Assembly: GCA_900769465.1 (NCBI GenBank)
Contig: CAAGGT010000306.1
Coordinates: 67,974-131,973, forward strand
Direction: 5' to 3'
Length of the DNA stretch: 64,000 nucleotides
Origin: Bacteroidaceae bacterium
Lineage (GTDB): Bacteria; Bacteroidota; Bacteroidia; Bacteroidales; Bacteroidaceae
Made by a program: the position numbers and the translations under genes. Positions 26,285-34,589 of this stretch are shown here, in pieces. Below the pieces are notes generated by a model, which saw nothing but the letters and a program-made list of their open reading frames with translations, was not told the origin of the DNA and ran no database searches. How positions within the stretch are numbered: the first letter of the stretch is position 1; each line of letters opens with the position of its first letter.

Positions 26285-27196
26285 CTAGCGGTTGTTCTTT
26301 TCCGCACCGCCCTTCTCTTTTACGCCCACAAAATATATGCTCACACTTATAAGCATCAACGAAAGCAGAATGACCGGCTGGAACCTGTCGGCACCTGTTA
26401 TGAAGGAGACGACAGATGCCACAATCAGTGTGACATACCCATATATTGCCACTACGGTACTGTTCAGATATTTAAGACCGATAGGGATGAGAAAATACGT
26501 TATCACTGTAGGGAATATGAGTACAAATGCAAAGACCAAAAGCGGCACCGCTTTAAGATCACCTTCAAAGAGAGGTGCCGAGAAACCTGTGAAACAAGAA
26601 ACCAGAAGAGCCACCAACGCACCCGAGGAAAATGTGTAGCGTAATATTGTTATGCTGGAGAGATGCCCCACCATCCTTGCCGAAAAGACCAGGTATATTG
26701 CATAGATAACCGAAGCGGCAATGGACAACATATTACCTAACAACGGTTTATCTGCGATATCATGGTCCGGTTCGGACACAATACACAACATTGCACCCGC
26801 GAACCCAACTGCAATACCCAGCAACTTGCGCGCATCAATACTCTCATGGAAAATCACAGCCGAGGCAATGACAACCCACAGCGGCTGCATGGCATTGAAA
26901 ATGGCAAAGCTTACAGGAGTCGTGTGGCTGAGGCTCACCGCATAGAGCGACATATAACCAAAAATACCTACACCACCAAGCGCAAACAGTTTCAGTTTGT
27001 CATTGAGGGCAACCGGTTCGGGCTTCTTGAATATAGCGATAATCCAGAACACCACTGCGCCAAAAACAAGGCGCACCGTCACACACCCGATAGGAGCAAT
27101 CCATAATGGCAACAGATAGCCCATGGCATTTACGTTCAGACCACTCAAAACCCTTGCCGAAAAAAGCGCAAGAGAACCTTTTGCATAGTTATTCAT
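26285..27196 (-). CDS. EamA/DMT-family transporter
   Basis: 303 residues from MNNYAKGSLA (27196). This start gives an 8-base overlap with the MFS gene stop (ATGAATAA), a typical coupled pair. About ten hydrophobic helices in two five-helix EamA halves; the first half contains the conserved PLWVVIASAVIFHE near residue 95, the second IVASVVSFITGADRF near 255. Drug/metabolite-type exporters move amino acids, nucleotides or drugs across the inner membrane. Substrate unknown. The position behind an MFS gene and opposite gadB suggests, but does not show, an amino-acid related role. Confidence 0.88.
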   Translation of the reverse strand: MNNYAKGSLALFSARVLSGLNVNAMGYLLPLWIAPIGCVTVRLVFGAVVFWIIAIFKKPEPVALNDKLKLFALGGVGIFGYMSLYAVSLSHTTPVSFAIFNAMQPLWVVIASAVIFHESIDARKLLGIAVGFAGAMLCIVSEPDHDIADKPLLGNMLSIAASVIYAIYLVFSARMVGHLSSITILRYTFSSGALVALLVSCFTGFSAPLFEGDLKAVPLLVFAFVLIFPTVITYFLIPIGLKYLNSTVVAIYGYVTLIVASVVSFITGADRFQPVILLSLMLISVSIYFVGVKEKGGAEKNNR

Positions 27197-28436
27197 AACT
27201 CTTCTTCCTACGATTGTCATACACCCTCAACAGCAACATGAAGATGAACGCCGCAAAACCTATTACAGCATTCAGTGCAAACGGAAAACGTTCACTGTCA
27301 TTGCCAAAAATCTTCTGACTCCAATCCACAATGAAGGGAGCTATCACTATTGCCACATAATTCATTGACATAAGCAGGGCAAGCGCATATGTAACCTTCT
27401 GTGGCGAAGCCAGTGACGAGGTCCTGTCATAAATATAAGGCTGCGCCATACCATAGCCGAAGCCGGCAGCCACACAACCTATTATTATGAACAGCAACGA
27501 ACTGTTGTAGAAGACATCAAGCAGGCCTATGGATATCAACAGCATAGCCCAAATGAGAATGCTGTGCCCAAAGGCTTCGACCAGTCGGTTTATGAAGAAG
27601 CCGGGCAACATCATTGCCAGAAAGAATATAGAGGTGACAACACCAGCCACACCACTGTCGTAACCATATTTGCCGAGCAGAAAAGGCAGATTGATGCTCA
27701 CTGCCATAACAAGATAAGTTATCAGCAGATAGTAGAGCATGAATTTTGCGAGGGGAGCATATTCTATACGCCCACCACTGCTGACAACAGCATCACCCTG
27801 CCCGCCCTGCACTCCAACACTTTTCTCGCCACGTTTTATTGCAGGAACAAGCACTATTGAGACAGCAGGCAACAGATAGACAAGGAAAGGAAGGCGCCAC
27901 TGAATGTCGGCGAGCCATCCAGCCACAGCCGTAGCAATCACAAGTGTGATGTTTGTTATGGCCGACACATATCCATACTGTTTGGTACGTTCCTTGCCGC
28001 TGAAGAACATTGACACCAGAGAAGTAGAGAAAGGAATTATGATTCCTGCACCCACACCAAGCAACGCACTCACTGCCACCAATTGCCCCACTGTAGCCGA
28101 TACAAAATATAATGCACCACTTAAAAGAAATAGCCATAAACCAATGTATAACAATCGTATATACCCTATTCTATTGCTCATATATCCAGCTAACAATATA
28201 AAAGGAATAATAAGCAACGACGGCAGGGTTGTCAGCAGTTGCAGATCAAGGTCGGTGGCTTTGGGGAATATCACCGCCAGTTTCTCAAGTATGGGAGAGA
28301 CGGCAAGCCCGGGCAACGACGTCAGAGCTGCAACCGACCATATTCCAAACAATGCCCACACCGTTATGACACCTTTACCGGTATCTACCCCGGCAGCTCC
28401 AAAGAGCGTTCTTTTTACATTCTCATCATTTTCCAT
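27189..28436 (-). CDS. Major facilitator superfamily transporter
   Basis: 415 residues from MENDENVKRT (28436), preceded at a suitable distance by AAGGAAAC; the 16 extra codons upstream look non-coding. Twelve transmembrane segments are predictable. The loop between helices 2 and 3 has GYMSNRIGYIRL, the MFS A-motif (GxxxDRxGRR) in weakened form. The loop between helices 6 and 7 carries AIKRGEKSVGVQGGQGDA. Secondary transporter of the inner membrane, substrate unknown. It is divergent from gadB with 159 bases between the start codons and coupled to the EamA gene. Confidence 0.88.
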   Translation of the reverse strand: MENDENVKRTLFGAAGVDTGKGVITVWALFGIWSVAALTSLPGLAVSPILEKLAVIFPKATDLDLQLLTTLPSLLIIPFILLAGYMSNRIGYIRLLYIGLWLFLLSGALYFVSATVGQLVAVSALLGVGAGIIIPFSTSLVSMFFSGKERTKQYGYVSAITNITLVIATAVAGWLADIQWRLPFLVYLLPAVSIVLVPAIKRGEKSVGVQGGQGDAVVSSGGRIEYAPLAKFMLYYLLITYLVMAVSINLPFLLGKYGYDSGVAGVVTSIFFLAMMLPGFFINRLVEAFGHSILIWAMLLISIGLLDVFYNSSLLFIIIGCVAAGFGYGMAQPYIYDRTSSLASPQKVTYALALLMSMNYVAIVIAPFIVDWSQKIFGNDSERFPFALNAVIGFAAFIFMLLLRVYDNRRKKSYE

Positions 28437-28537
28437 AATCAAGTTTCCTTTTTCTAAAGACAATTTCATAACAAGCTTGGGCATAGAAATGTTGCATCCT
28501 TAAAAAAACAAAAAGCGCGAACCATAGGAAACGGAGC

Positions 28538-28545
28538 TATGTTTG
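28538..28545 (+). promoter_or_regulatory. Possible gadB -7 element
   Basis: TATGTTTG, 50 bases ahead of the gadB ATG. It is the only TAnnTTTG match in the divergent gap on this strand. Confidence 0.4.
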
Positions 28546-28595
28546 AAGATTAAAACGGTTCAAAGAACTGGATTATTAACCATTAAAAAAGAGAA

Positions 28596-30026
28596 ATGAT
28601 GAAAGAAGAAAATTGCAAGACAACAATGTGTGCACCGGTATTTGGTTCAGAAGAGATGTTGAAAAGCGCTCCTTGCGACAAAATACCACAACATTCCACA
28701 ACCCCCGAGATTGCCTATCGCATGGTTAAGGACGAGACTATTGCACAAACACAGCCACGCTTGAATATGGCAACATTCGTGACAACATATATGGACCCTT
28801 ACGCCACCAAGCTGATGAACGATGCCATCGACATCAACTACATTGACGAGACCGAATATCCGCGTGTAGCTGTAATGTGTGCCAAGTGCATCAACATCAT
28901 CGCCAACCTGTGGAACAGCCCCGAACAGGCCAAGTGGAAGGCAGGAGCATTGGGCATAGGTTCAAGCGAAGCCTGTATGCTTGGTGGCGTGGCAGCGTGG
29001 CAGCGATGGAAAAAGCGCCGCATAGCCCAGGGCAAACCCTGCGACAAGCCAAACTTTGTAATCTCGGCAGCATACCAGGTGGTGTGGGAGAAGTTCGCGC
29101 AACTGTGGCAGATTGAGATGCGCACCGTACCACTCAGCAGCGCAAAGCTCACCCTTGACCCCAAAGATGCCATTGCCATGTGCGACGAGAACACCATTTG
29201 CGTTGTCCCCATCATGGGTGTAACCTGGACAGGACTAAACGACGACGTCAAAGGGCTCAACGATGCACTCGAGGAGTACAATAAAAAGACAGGTTACGAC
29301 ATACCAATCCACGTCGATGCCGCATCCGGCGGTTTCATTATGCCATTCATCAACCCCGGGCTCGAGTGGGACTTCCGTCTCAAGTGGGTACTCTCAATCA
29401 GCACCAGCGGCCACAAGTATGGTCTTGTATACCCCGGACTGGGTTGGGTGATATGGAAGGACAAGAAATTCCTGCCCGACAGCATGTCTTTCAGTGTAAA
29501 CTATCTTGGTGCAGATGTGACACAGGTTGGTCTTAACTTCTCGCGCCCTGCAGCCCAGATTCTAGGACAGTATTACCAGTTCATTCGCCTTGGATACGAA
29601 GGCTACAAAGATATACAGAGCAACTCAATGGAGATAGCAAAATACCTGCACAGCGAGATTGGCAAGATGAAGCCATTCAAGAACTACAGCACCGAGGTGT
29701 GCAACCCTCTATTCATCTGGGAGATGAAGCAGGAACACGCAAAGCAGTGTAAATGGACACTTTATGATTTACAGGACAAGCTGCGCCAGAATGGTTGGAT
29801 GGTACCGGCATACACCTTGCCCAAGACTCTTGAGACAACCATTGTGATGCGTATTGTGGTGCGCCAGGGATTCAGCCGCGATATGGCCGACCAGTTGCTT
29901 GGCGACATTGAGGCTGCAGTGGCAGAACTTGAGAAACTGCAGTACCCCACACCGTCGCGCCTGAGCATTGAGAGCAACATAAAGGTAAAGGGAACAGTGT
30001 ACACCCATACCGGCAGCAACAAATAA
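28596..30026 (+). CDS. gadB: Glutamate decarboxylase
   Basis: 476 residues. PLP enzyme converting glutamate to GABA and CO2 with uptake of one proton, the core of acid resistance and a source of gut GABA. Motifs: MCAKCINIIANLWNSPE, IGSSEACMLGGVAAWQRW (cofactor loop, about 124-141), HVDAASGGFIMPF (about 242-254) and the Schiff-base Lys in STSGHKYGLVYPG (about 268-280). C-terminal residues KVKGTVYTHTGSNK include the His-bearing tail that in E. coli closes the active site at neutral pH. Two adjacent ATG codons could start it; I use the first. glsA follows 135 bp downstream. Confidence 0.96.
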   Translation: MMKEENCKTTMCAPVFGSEEMLKSAPCDKIPQHSTTPEIAYRMVKDETIAQTQPRLNMATFVTTYMDPYATKLMNDAIDINYIDETEYPRVAVMCAKCINIIANLWNSPEQAKWKAGALGIGSSEACMLGGVAAWQRWKKRRIAQGKPCDKPNFVISAAYQVVWEKFAQLWQIEMRTVPLSSAKLTLDPKDAIAMCDENTICVVPIMGVTWTGLNDDVKGLNDALEEYNKKTGYDIPIHVDAASGGFIMPFINPGLEWDFRLKWVLSISTSGHKYGLVYPGLGWVIWKDKKFLPDSMSFSVNYLGADVTQVGLNFSRPAAQILGQYYQFIRLGYEGYKDIQSNSMEIAKYLHSEIGKMKPFKNYSTEVCNPLFIWEMKQEHAKQCKWTLYDLQDKLRQNGWMVPAYTLPKTLETTIVMRIVVRQGFSRDMADQLLGDIEAAVAELEKLQYPTPSRLSIESNIKVKGTVYTHTGSNK

Positions 30027-30058
30027 AGAATAGACCGCGTAGGGTAAAACATAATATT

Positions 30059-30126
30059 TGTCATACTGAACATAGCGAAGTATCTTCTGCCTTTTTTGGA
30101 GATCCTTCACTCCGTTCAGGATGACA
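30059..30126. repeat. Imperfect inverted intergenic repeat (TGTCATnCTGAA family)
   Basis: Arms of 26 bases start TGTCATACTGAA and end TTCAGGATGACA; about six mismatches; 16-base loop. It lies between gadB and glsA. An 8-base duplication (GGATGACA twice) occurs at the right end. Related sequences lie at 54940, 55104 and 56009. Confidence 0.75.
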
Positions 30127-30161
30127 GGATGACAGAAGAAACAACATAATAAGGAATAATT

Positions 30162-31151
30162 ATGGACAGGGATAGAAGGATTACACGCGAGGAACTGAAG
30201 ACAGCCCTCTATGAAGCGTACAGGCGTTTCAAAGGAAACACCGGCGGCAAGAATGCCGATTACATACCCTATCTTGCCAACGTAGACAAGGACCTCTTTG
30301 GTATATCTGTCTGCCTGAAGGATGGCGAGATGCTCACAGTGGGTGACTGCAACTACCGGTTCGGCATTGAGTCGATATCCAAAGTGGCAACAGCAGCGCT
30401 GGTGCTCAAGGAGTACGGGCCCGAAACAATCATCGATATGATTGGTGCAGATGCAACCGGAATGCCGTTCAACTCCATACTCGCTATACTGCTCGAGAAC
30501 GAGCATCCTTCTACCCCATTGGTAAATGCAGGGGCTATATCTGCCGTGAGTATGGTTTGCCCGGTTGGCAACAGCCGCGGGAAGTGGGAGGCAATTGTGC
30601 AGAATATCACCGAGCTGTGCGGCAGTGAGCCGGAGCTTATTAATGAGCTTTACAAGTCCGAGAGCGCAAGTAACCACAACAACCGCGCCATAGCGTGGTT
30701 GCTAAAGAGTTACGACCGCATATACGACAACCCCGAAATGTCGCTCGACCTGTACACCCGTCAATGCTCGCTTGGTGTCACAGCAACACAGCTGTCTGCC
30801 ATGGCAGCGACCATTGCTTTCGGCGGATATAACCCTGTGACAAAAAGGAGAGTCTTCCCTGCAGCCTTGAGCGAGAAGATAACATCCATGATTGCAACTG
30901 TGGGTATGTATGAATACACAGGCGACTGGATGTTCAGGACAGGCATACCTGCCAAATCAGGCGTGGGCGGTGGTATCATAGGTGTACTTCCCGGCATCTT
31001 TGGTATTGCCGCATTCGCGCCGCCAATCGATAAGGCCGGTAATTCGGTGAAGTCGCAACTTGCCATACGTTACATTATGGAAGAGCTACGGCTCCACATA
31101 TTCAACGGCGAACGCGCAGTGATGGTAGAACACCAACCTGCTCCTGTATAA
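30162..31151 (+). CDS. glsA: Glutaminase
   Basis: 329 residues. Serine-type glutaminase (beta-lactamase-like fold) giving glutamate and ammonia; ammonia takes up a proton and the glutamate can feed GadB. Motifs: LANVDKDLFGISVCLKDG, the catalytic Ser-x-x-Lys in IESISKVATAAL (about 69-80), PLVNAGAISAVSM (about 125-137), and SGVGGGIIGVLPG (about 267-279). Family usual length is 305-330. Same strand as gadB, separated by an intergenic repeat; no separate promoter is evident. A strong terminator follows directly. Confidence 0.96.
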   Translation: MDRDRRITREELKTALYEAYRRFKGNTGGKNADYIPYLANVDKDLFGISVCLKDGEMLTVGDCNYRFGIESISKVATAALVLKEYGPETIIDMIGADATGMPFNSILAILLENEHPSTPLVNAGAISAVSMVCPVGNSRGKWEAIVQNITELCGSEPELINELYKSESASNHNNRAIAWLLKSYDRIYDNPEMSLDLYTRQCSLGVTATQLSAMAATIAFGGYNPVTKRRVFPAALSEKITSMIATVGMYEYTGDWMFRTGIPAKSGVGGGIIGVLPGIFGIAAFAPPIDKAGNSVKSQLAIRYIMEELRLHIFNGERAVMVEHQPAPV

Positions 31152-31155
31152 TAAG

Positions 31156-31189
31156 ATAGAATGCTCTCCGCGTGCGGAGAGCATTCTAT
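31156..31189. terminator. glsA terminator
   Basis: A 15-bp stem ATAGAATGCTCTCCG with its complement and loop CGTG, starting four bases after the glsA stop. It also faces the end of the convergent nitroreductase gene. Confidence 0.85.
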
Positions 31190-31222
31190 ATATTGTCCTG
31201 TCAAAACCAAATAGTGGCAGAA

Positions 31223-31900
31223 TCAATCCACATATTTGACCTTGCCCATATCACGTGGCTTCGCCTCGGGTTTCTCACCCTCGGGATAACCCATTGAGAT
31301 ACACAGGCAAAGCTCATAGCCCTCGCTGAAGCCAAGTTTCTCAAGCACAGCATCCTTTTGCGGGCTGTCAAGGATGAAACGCACCGGGCTACCCAAACAC
31401 ACCGAGCCTACACCAAGTGCATTGGCTGCAAGCATCATGTTCTCGGCCATCAATCCGCAGTCATACGCAGCAAATGGGAATGTACTGTCCTGGGCAATGA
31501 ACACCCACACCGGAGCATTGTAGAAACAACCGGCAGCACGCTCGTTGCCTGTAGCAGCCATTGCAGCCTTAATCTGCGCCTGCAACTCAGGGTTATCGAC
31601 AATACGCACCTCCCACGACTGGCGGTTGATTGCATTGGGCGCATTCACGCCACACTCCATAATCCGGTTCAACACCTCGCGGGGCACAGCCTGCTGCTTG
31701 TAGTTCCTTATACTGCGGCGCGACATGATATTCTCGATAGCCGCATTCTTTTTGCATTCACTCTTTTCCATACACTCGTTTTTTGTACACTTGGCAGCAC
31801 ACTCGCCGCCATCACACTCCTTTTTGTCGGCCGACTCACCGCCGCACGCCACAGCCATCGCCAAAGAGAGGCTGCAAGCCAATGTCTTGAATAAATTCAT
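31223..31900 (-). CDS. Nitroreductase-family lipoprotein with Cys-rich linker
   Basis: 225 residues. Lipobox AVAC (Cys 19), then an unusual 30-residue linker with five more cysteines at about 29, 34, 38, 43 and 49 in a Lys/Glu-rich setting. The nitroreductase domain starts near residue 55 with IENIMSRRSIRNYKQQAVP (FMN contacts), followed by NAPNAINRQSWEVRIVDN and a C-terminal LGVGSVCLGSPV and LCISMGYPEG. Family members reduce nitro or quinone groups with FMN and NAD(P)H; a lipoprotein form would sit in the periplasm, where NAD(P)H is absent, so the electron source is open. The linker could bind metal; this is inference. Confidence 0.88.
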   Translation of the reverse strand: MNLFKTLACSLSLAMAVACGGESADKKECDGGECAAKCTKNECMEKSECKKNAAIENIMSRRSIRNYKQQAVPREVLNRIMECGVNAPNAINRQSWEVRIVDNPELQAQIKAAMAATGNERAAGCFYNAPVWVFIAQDSTFPFAAYDCGLMAENMMLAANALGVGSVCLGSPVRFILDSPQKDAVLEKLGFSEGYELCLCISMGYPEGEKPEAKPRDMGKVKYVD

Positions 31901-31924
31901 ACGCGTTAAGTTTTATATACCTCG

Positions 31925-31953
31925 CAAAGATAACATGCTTTCACATTTTCAAA
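31925..31953 (-). promoter_or_regulatory. Promoter of the nitroreductase gene
   Basis: On the minus strand TTTG (31950-31953), 17 bases, TATCTTTG (31925-31932), with a leader of about 20 bases. Confidence 0.6.
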
Positions 31954-32013
31954 GAAAAATGGTGATAATTTTTGTTAAATCCAAGAAACTTGACTGTAAA
32001 AGGCGGTGAAATA

Positions 32014-32805
32014 CTATTCGTCCAAGTAGTATATTCTTCTTTTTGAGTATCTGTTACGGTAACTTTCCGGATTCTCATCTATAATTCTGCGCTCTATCCA
32101 ATTGCCCTTTTCATCGTATTTGTATTCTACTTTTATGTTTGTCCAGTCGTTGGTATCGCTTGGAAAATTCTCTCTCTCTTCTATGATATTTCCATTTTTA
32201 TCCCTTTTTCTTTTTGTGATTGTGTAAATATCGCCAGTGACAGCCAAACAACACTCCTCTGTTTCCGTTCCATCATAATTGTAACTGTAATGGTATTTGT
32301 ATGGAGGTATTCCATCGCAATGATATTCAAATGCATTGTCCAATCGATTGTTTTCATTATAAGAACTCTGCATCATATATAACAAGAGCATTTTTGTTGT
32401 ATCGGGATATATATAACCATAATCCCTATACAGAGTTACATTTTTATTGTCATCAAATTCAACAATACTATAAGACATCTCCTTTTTGTTACTGTCGCAA
32501 TAATGCAAGTCTATTCTATTTGAACTATTATAGTCATATCCACAGTAACCATCCTCCTCTCCGTTCGAGTAAAAAACAGTCTTTACGAGCTGTTGCTTGT
32601 CGTTGTACACGAACAAAGTTGAATCATACCCTTGTTCATCATCATAAACAATTGAGGAGACTTTACCTTTCAAGAAAGTTGTTCCGTATAAAGTAACAAC
32701 CTCTGATGAGCATATTGAGGTTGTTTCTATTTTCTTGTCACTACAAGAAAATAAAATAAGAACAAAGATGTAAAGCGACGTGCCGGCTATTAAAGTTCTA
32801 CCCAT
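32014..32805 (-). CDS. YD-repeat-like lipoprotein, unknown function
   Basis: 263 residues from MGRTLIAGTS (32805). Hydrophobic signal segment with lipobox LFSC (about residue 21). The mature part is rich in Tyr/Asp/Asn strands resembling short YD repeats of Rhs-type proteins: DDEQGYDSTLFVYNDKQQL, and at the end DEKGNWIERRIIDENPESY. Such lipoproteins are frequent in Bacteroides and Prevotella and have no known function. Base composition is clearly richer in A+T than the genes on either side, like the next gene, so both may be recent arrivals. It has 71 bp to the upstream gene on the same strand. Confidence 0.65.
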   Translation of the reverse strand: MGRTLIAGTSLYIFVLILFSCSDKKIETTSICSSEVVTLYGTTFLKGKVSSIVYDDEQGYDSTLFVYNDKQQLVKTVFYSNGEEDGYCGYDYNSSNRIDLHYCDSNKKEMSYSIVEFDDNKNVTLYRDYGYIYPDTTKMLLLYMMQSSYNENNRLDNAFEYHCDGIPPYKYHYSYNYDGTETEECCLAVTGDIYTITKRKRDKNGNIIEERENFPSDTNDWTNIKVEYKYDEKGNWIERRIIDENPESYRNRYSKRRIYYLDE

Positions 32806-32876
32806 ATATTTATTATTTGAAACCAATATTTATCTTAATTCCTTGTTTTCCATATTGGTTGAAGAAATTAAAAAGT

Positions 32877-33740
32877 TCATTCTTTTTTAACGTAGAGTTT
32901 TTTTATTGTATAATCTTGAATATCTTCCTTGTATTCAAGAGTATCACCAGGCAATAGACAACCCGAGGTGTTATCTCCATTTCTACCACCATGAATGGCA
33001 ATTCCACTGCGTCCCGGAACATTATCTACATACCAATCAAATTTAAGATTTACATCCTTTTCTCCCCTTTCCCTTCGATGTTTATTGATCCTCTTTTCAA
33101 GTTCGGCTTTAGAAATGATATTATACGTTCCGTACATAATAGCTTTATCACTGTTTGCAATCTTAGCACTGTCGTAATTAACATGTGGCTCTAAAAAATA
33201 GCCCTTCATTGAATCAATCTTCTCACCTTGTTCATTGTATGCTGTTGCTGTAAAAGTACTAACCGTACTATTCTTTCCATACCACTCCCTGGTGCTGTTA
33301 ACTACATGAACATACCTATTTTCATCTAAAATGAATTTCTGCTCAAAAGGGAATTTCGGTCCATAATCGGTAATTTCTGATGTAGAAAAGTACGCACTCC
33401 AATTGCCAATTTTGGTATATGCCTTTACTGTGTCATTGTCTATAAAAAGAATTCTAACAAAAGTATCATCTAAAGTATAACAGCATTTTTCTCTTAGCCT
33501 TTTTGACATATTGTATGGTAATAACCATATAACATTCTCGTCGTCATAAGGGTGTATTAAATATATACTGTCATATTCCTCTTCACAGTAGTCTGCAAAA
33601 GAAAAAACTTCTCCAATATTCTGTTTCTTAAGTTGCAGTTCAAGTCTAGGTTCTCTCGGTTCTTTTGGATGACAACCTAAAAACAAAAACGCACTTACTA
33701 TAAGCACTGTAATCTTATTTAAGAATTTTAAGTCTCCCAT
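32877..33740 (-). CDS. Lipoprotein with C-terminal DUF5675-like domain
   Basis: 287 residues from MGDLKFLNKI (33740), signal segment with lipobox FLGC (about residue 22). The N-terminal two thirds are of unknown type (SFADYCEEEYDSIYLIHPYD). The C-terminal stretch VDNVPGRSGIAIHGGRNGD followed by NTSGCLLPGDTL has the His-Gly ... Ser-Gly-Cys pattern of DUF5675 and, more distantly, of L,D-transpeptidase-like folds. DUF5675 is uncharacterised; the His and Cys could be catalytic. AT-rich composition. A coding fragment overlaps its start (see 33715). Function unknown. Confidence 0.6.
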   Translation of the reverse strand: MGDLKFLNKITVLIVSAFLFLGCHPKEPREPRLELQLKKQNIGEVFSFADYCEEEYDSIYLIHPYDDENVIWLLPYNMSKRLREKCCYTLDDTFVRILFIDNDTVKAYTKIGNWSAYFSTSEITDYGPKFPFEQKFILDENRYVHVVNSTREWYGKNSTVSTFTATAYNEQGEKIDSMKGYFLEPHVNYDSAKIANSDKAIMYGTYNIISKAELEKRINKHRRERGEKDVNLKFDWYVDNVPGRSGIAIHGGRNGDNTSGCLLPGDTLEYKEDIQDYTIKKLYVKKE

Positions 33741-33843
33741 TGTTTGATGCATCTATTACTTGGTTCAAAAGTTCTTCTTCGCTCCATCCGTTGATTATTG
33801 CTTGGTTGCCAGTGATTTTAAGATTCCTCTTCGTTTCACACAA
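33715..33843 (-). pseudogene. Short coding-like fragment overlapping the start of the DUF5675-like gene
   Basis: An open minus-strand frame with no ATG reads ETKRNLKITGNQAIINGW, then SEEELLNQVIDASNNGRLKI, and ends at TAA (33715-33717), 26 bases inside the next gene in another frame. The residue pattern (amphipathic helix with EEELLNQVID) is protein-like while other frames are closed. The only possible starts are TTG codons at 33843 and 33861, so it is either a remnant of a lost gene or a small ORF with a rare start. A -7 octamer TATATTTG (33841-33848) overlaps its beginning. Confidence 0.35.
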
Positions 33844-33848
33844 ATATA

Positions 33849-34146
33849 ATACCCCAAACAACGGTTGTCAATAGTTTATTATGGGAAAATACAACTCATT
33901 TTGTTTACTTTAACAAATAAGTATTATACCCATAAAGAATGTTTTTTATGTTGCAAAATAGACAAGCATATAAATTTTGTAAATGTAATTTGTTGATTTA
34001 CAGGTGTACTATTTTGGTGTGAAACCGTATAAAATATCAGCGAGATAAACAAAATTTGTTGTTTGTCTCGCTGATATTCAGATATTTATATCTTTATTTG
34101 TTTTAATACAACTCCTCGTCAAAAAAGGATTTTACCGGTATCGGCG
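33849..34146. other. AT-rich gap with a long hairpin terminator (34033-34077)
   Basis: No gene is seen. The hairpin AATATCAGCGAGA...TCTCGCTGATATT (13 bp, then one bulge and further A-T pairs) at 34033-34077 is followed on the minus strand by TTTTAT and is probably the terminator of yjdM, whose stop lies 70 bases upstream. The rest, about 200 bases, is plain AT-rich DNA. Confidence 0.6.
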
Positions 34147-34476
34147 TTACTTCTTCAAGAAACAGGTCTTTAGAACAATGCTGCTACCATCGATTTTGCA
34201 GTCGACTTCCTCGGGGTTCTCGGTGAGGCGAATGCTCTTTACCTTTGTTCCGCGCTTGATTACCATTGACGAGCCTTTTACTTTAAGGTCTTTTATCACT
34301 GTCACTGCATCGCCGTCGAACAGCTGGGCACCGTTGCTGTCCTTTGCCACATCGGTTGCCTCTTCGGCTGTGTCATCGGCACTGAACTCATAAGCACAAT
34401 CGGGGCACACATAGAGCATACCATCGAAATAGGTGTATTCACTGTTACATTTGGGGCATTTTGGAATGTCTGTCAT
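34147..34476 (-). CDS. yjdM: YjdM/PhnA-family zinc-ribbon protein
   Basis: 109 residues. N-terminal zinc ribbon CPKCNSEYTYFDG...CPDCAYEF (four Cys, about 7-29), an acidic linker and the PhnA domain with LFDGDAVTVIKDLKVKGSS and VKSIRLTENPEEVDCKIDG. Size and motifs match E. coli YjdM (formerly PhnA) closely. Its role is unclear; phosphonoacetate hydrolase activity belongs to a different PhnA, and no phn genes are near. Cytoplasmic. It has its own TATCTTCG promoter and is separated by a terminator from carB. Confidence 0.9.
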   Translation of the reverse strand: MTDIPKCPKCNSEYTYFDGMLYVCPDCAYEFSADDTAEEATDVAKDSNGAQLFDGDAVTVIKDLKVKGSSMVIKRGTKVKSIRLTENPEEVDCKIDGSSIVLKTCFLKK

Positions 34477-34503
34477 TTTTATGTTTTGTTTTAAAGGTTT
34501 ATG

Positions 34504-34511
34504 CGAAGATA
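34504..34511 (-). promoter_or_regulatory. yjdM -7 element (TATCTTCG)
   Basis: TATCTTCG on the minus strand, 27 bases before the yjdM ATG. Confidence 0.5.
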
Positions 34512-34532
34512 AGAAATATTATTTAAGAACGC

Positions 34533-34566
34533 ATTGAGGTCCCGGAATATCTCCCGGGACCTCAAT
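34533..34566. terminator. carB terminator
   Basis: A 13-bp stem ATTGAGGTCCCGG with its complement and an 8-base loop region, 23 bases past the carB stop. The T tract on the minus strand is short. Confidence 0.75.
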
Positions 34567-34589
34567 GAATGATTATTGATTCTCTTCAA

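Noticed and set aside
28596..30026. Horizontal acquisition of gadB-glsA
   Set aside because: Codon use and GC look like neighbouring core genes; no mobile element or tRNA flanks the pair.
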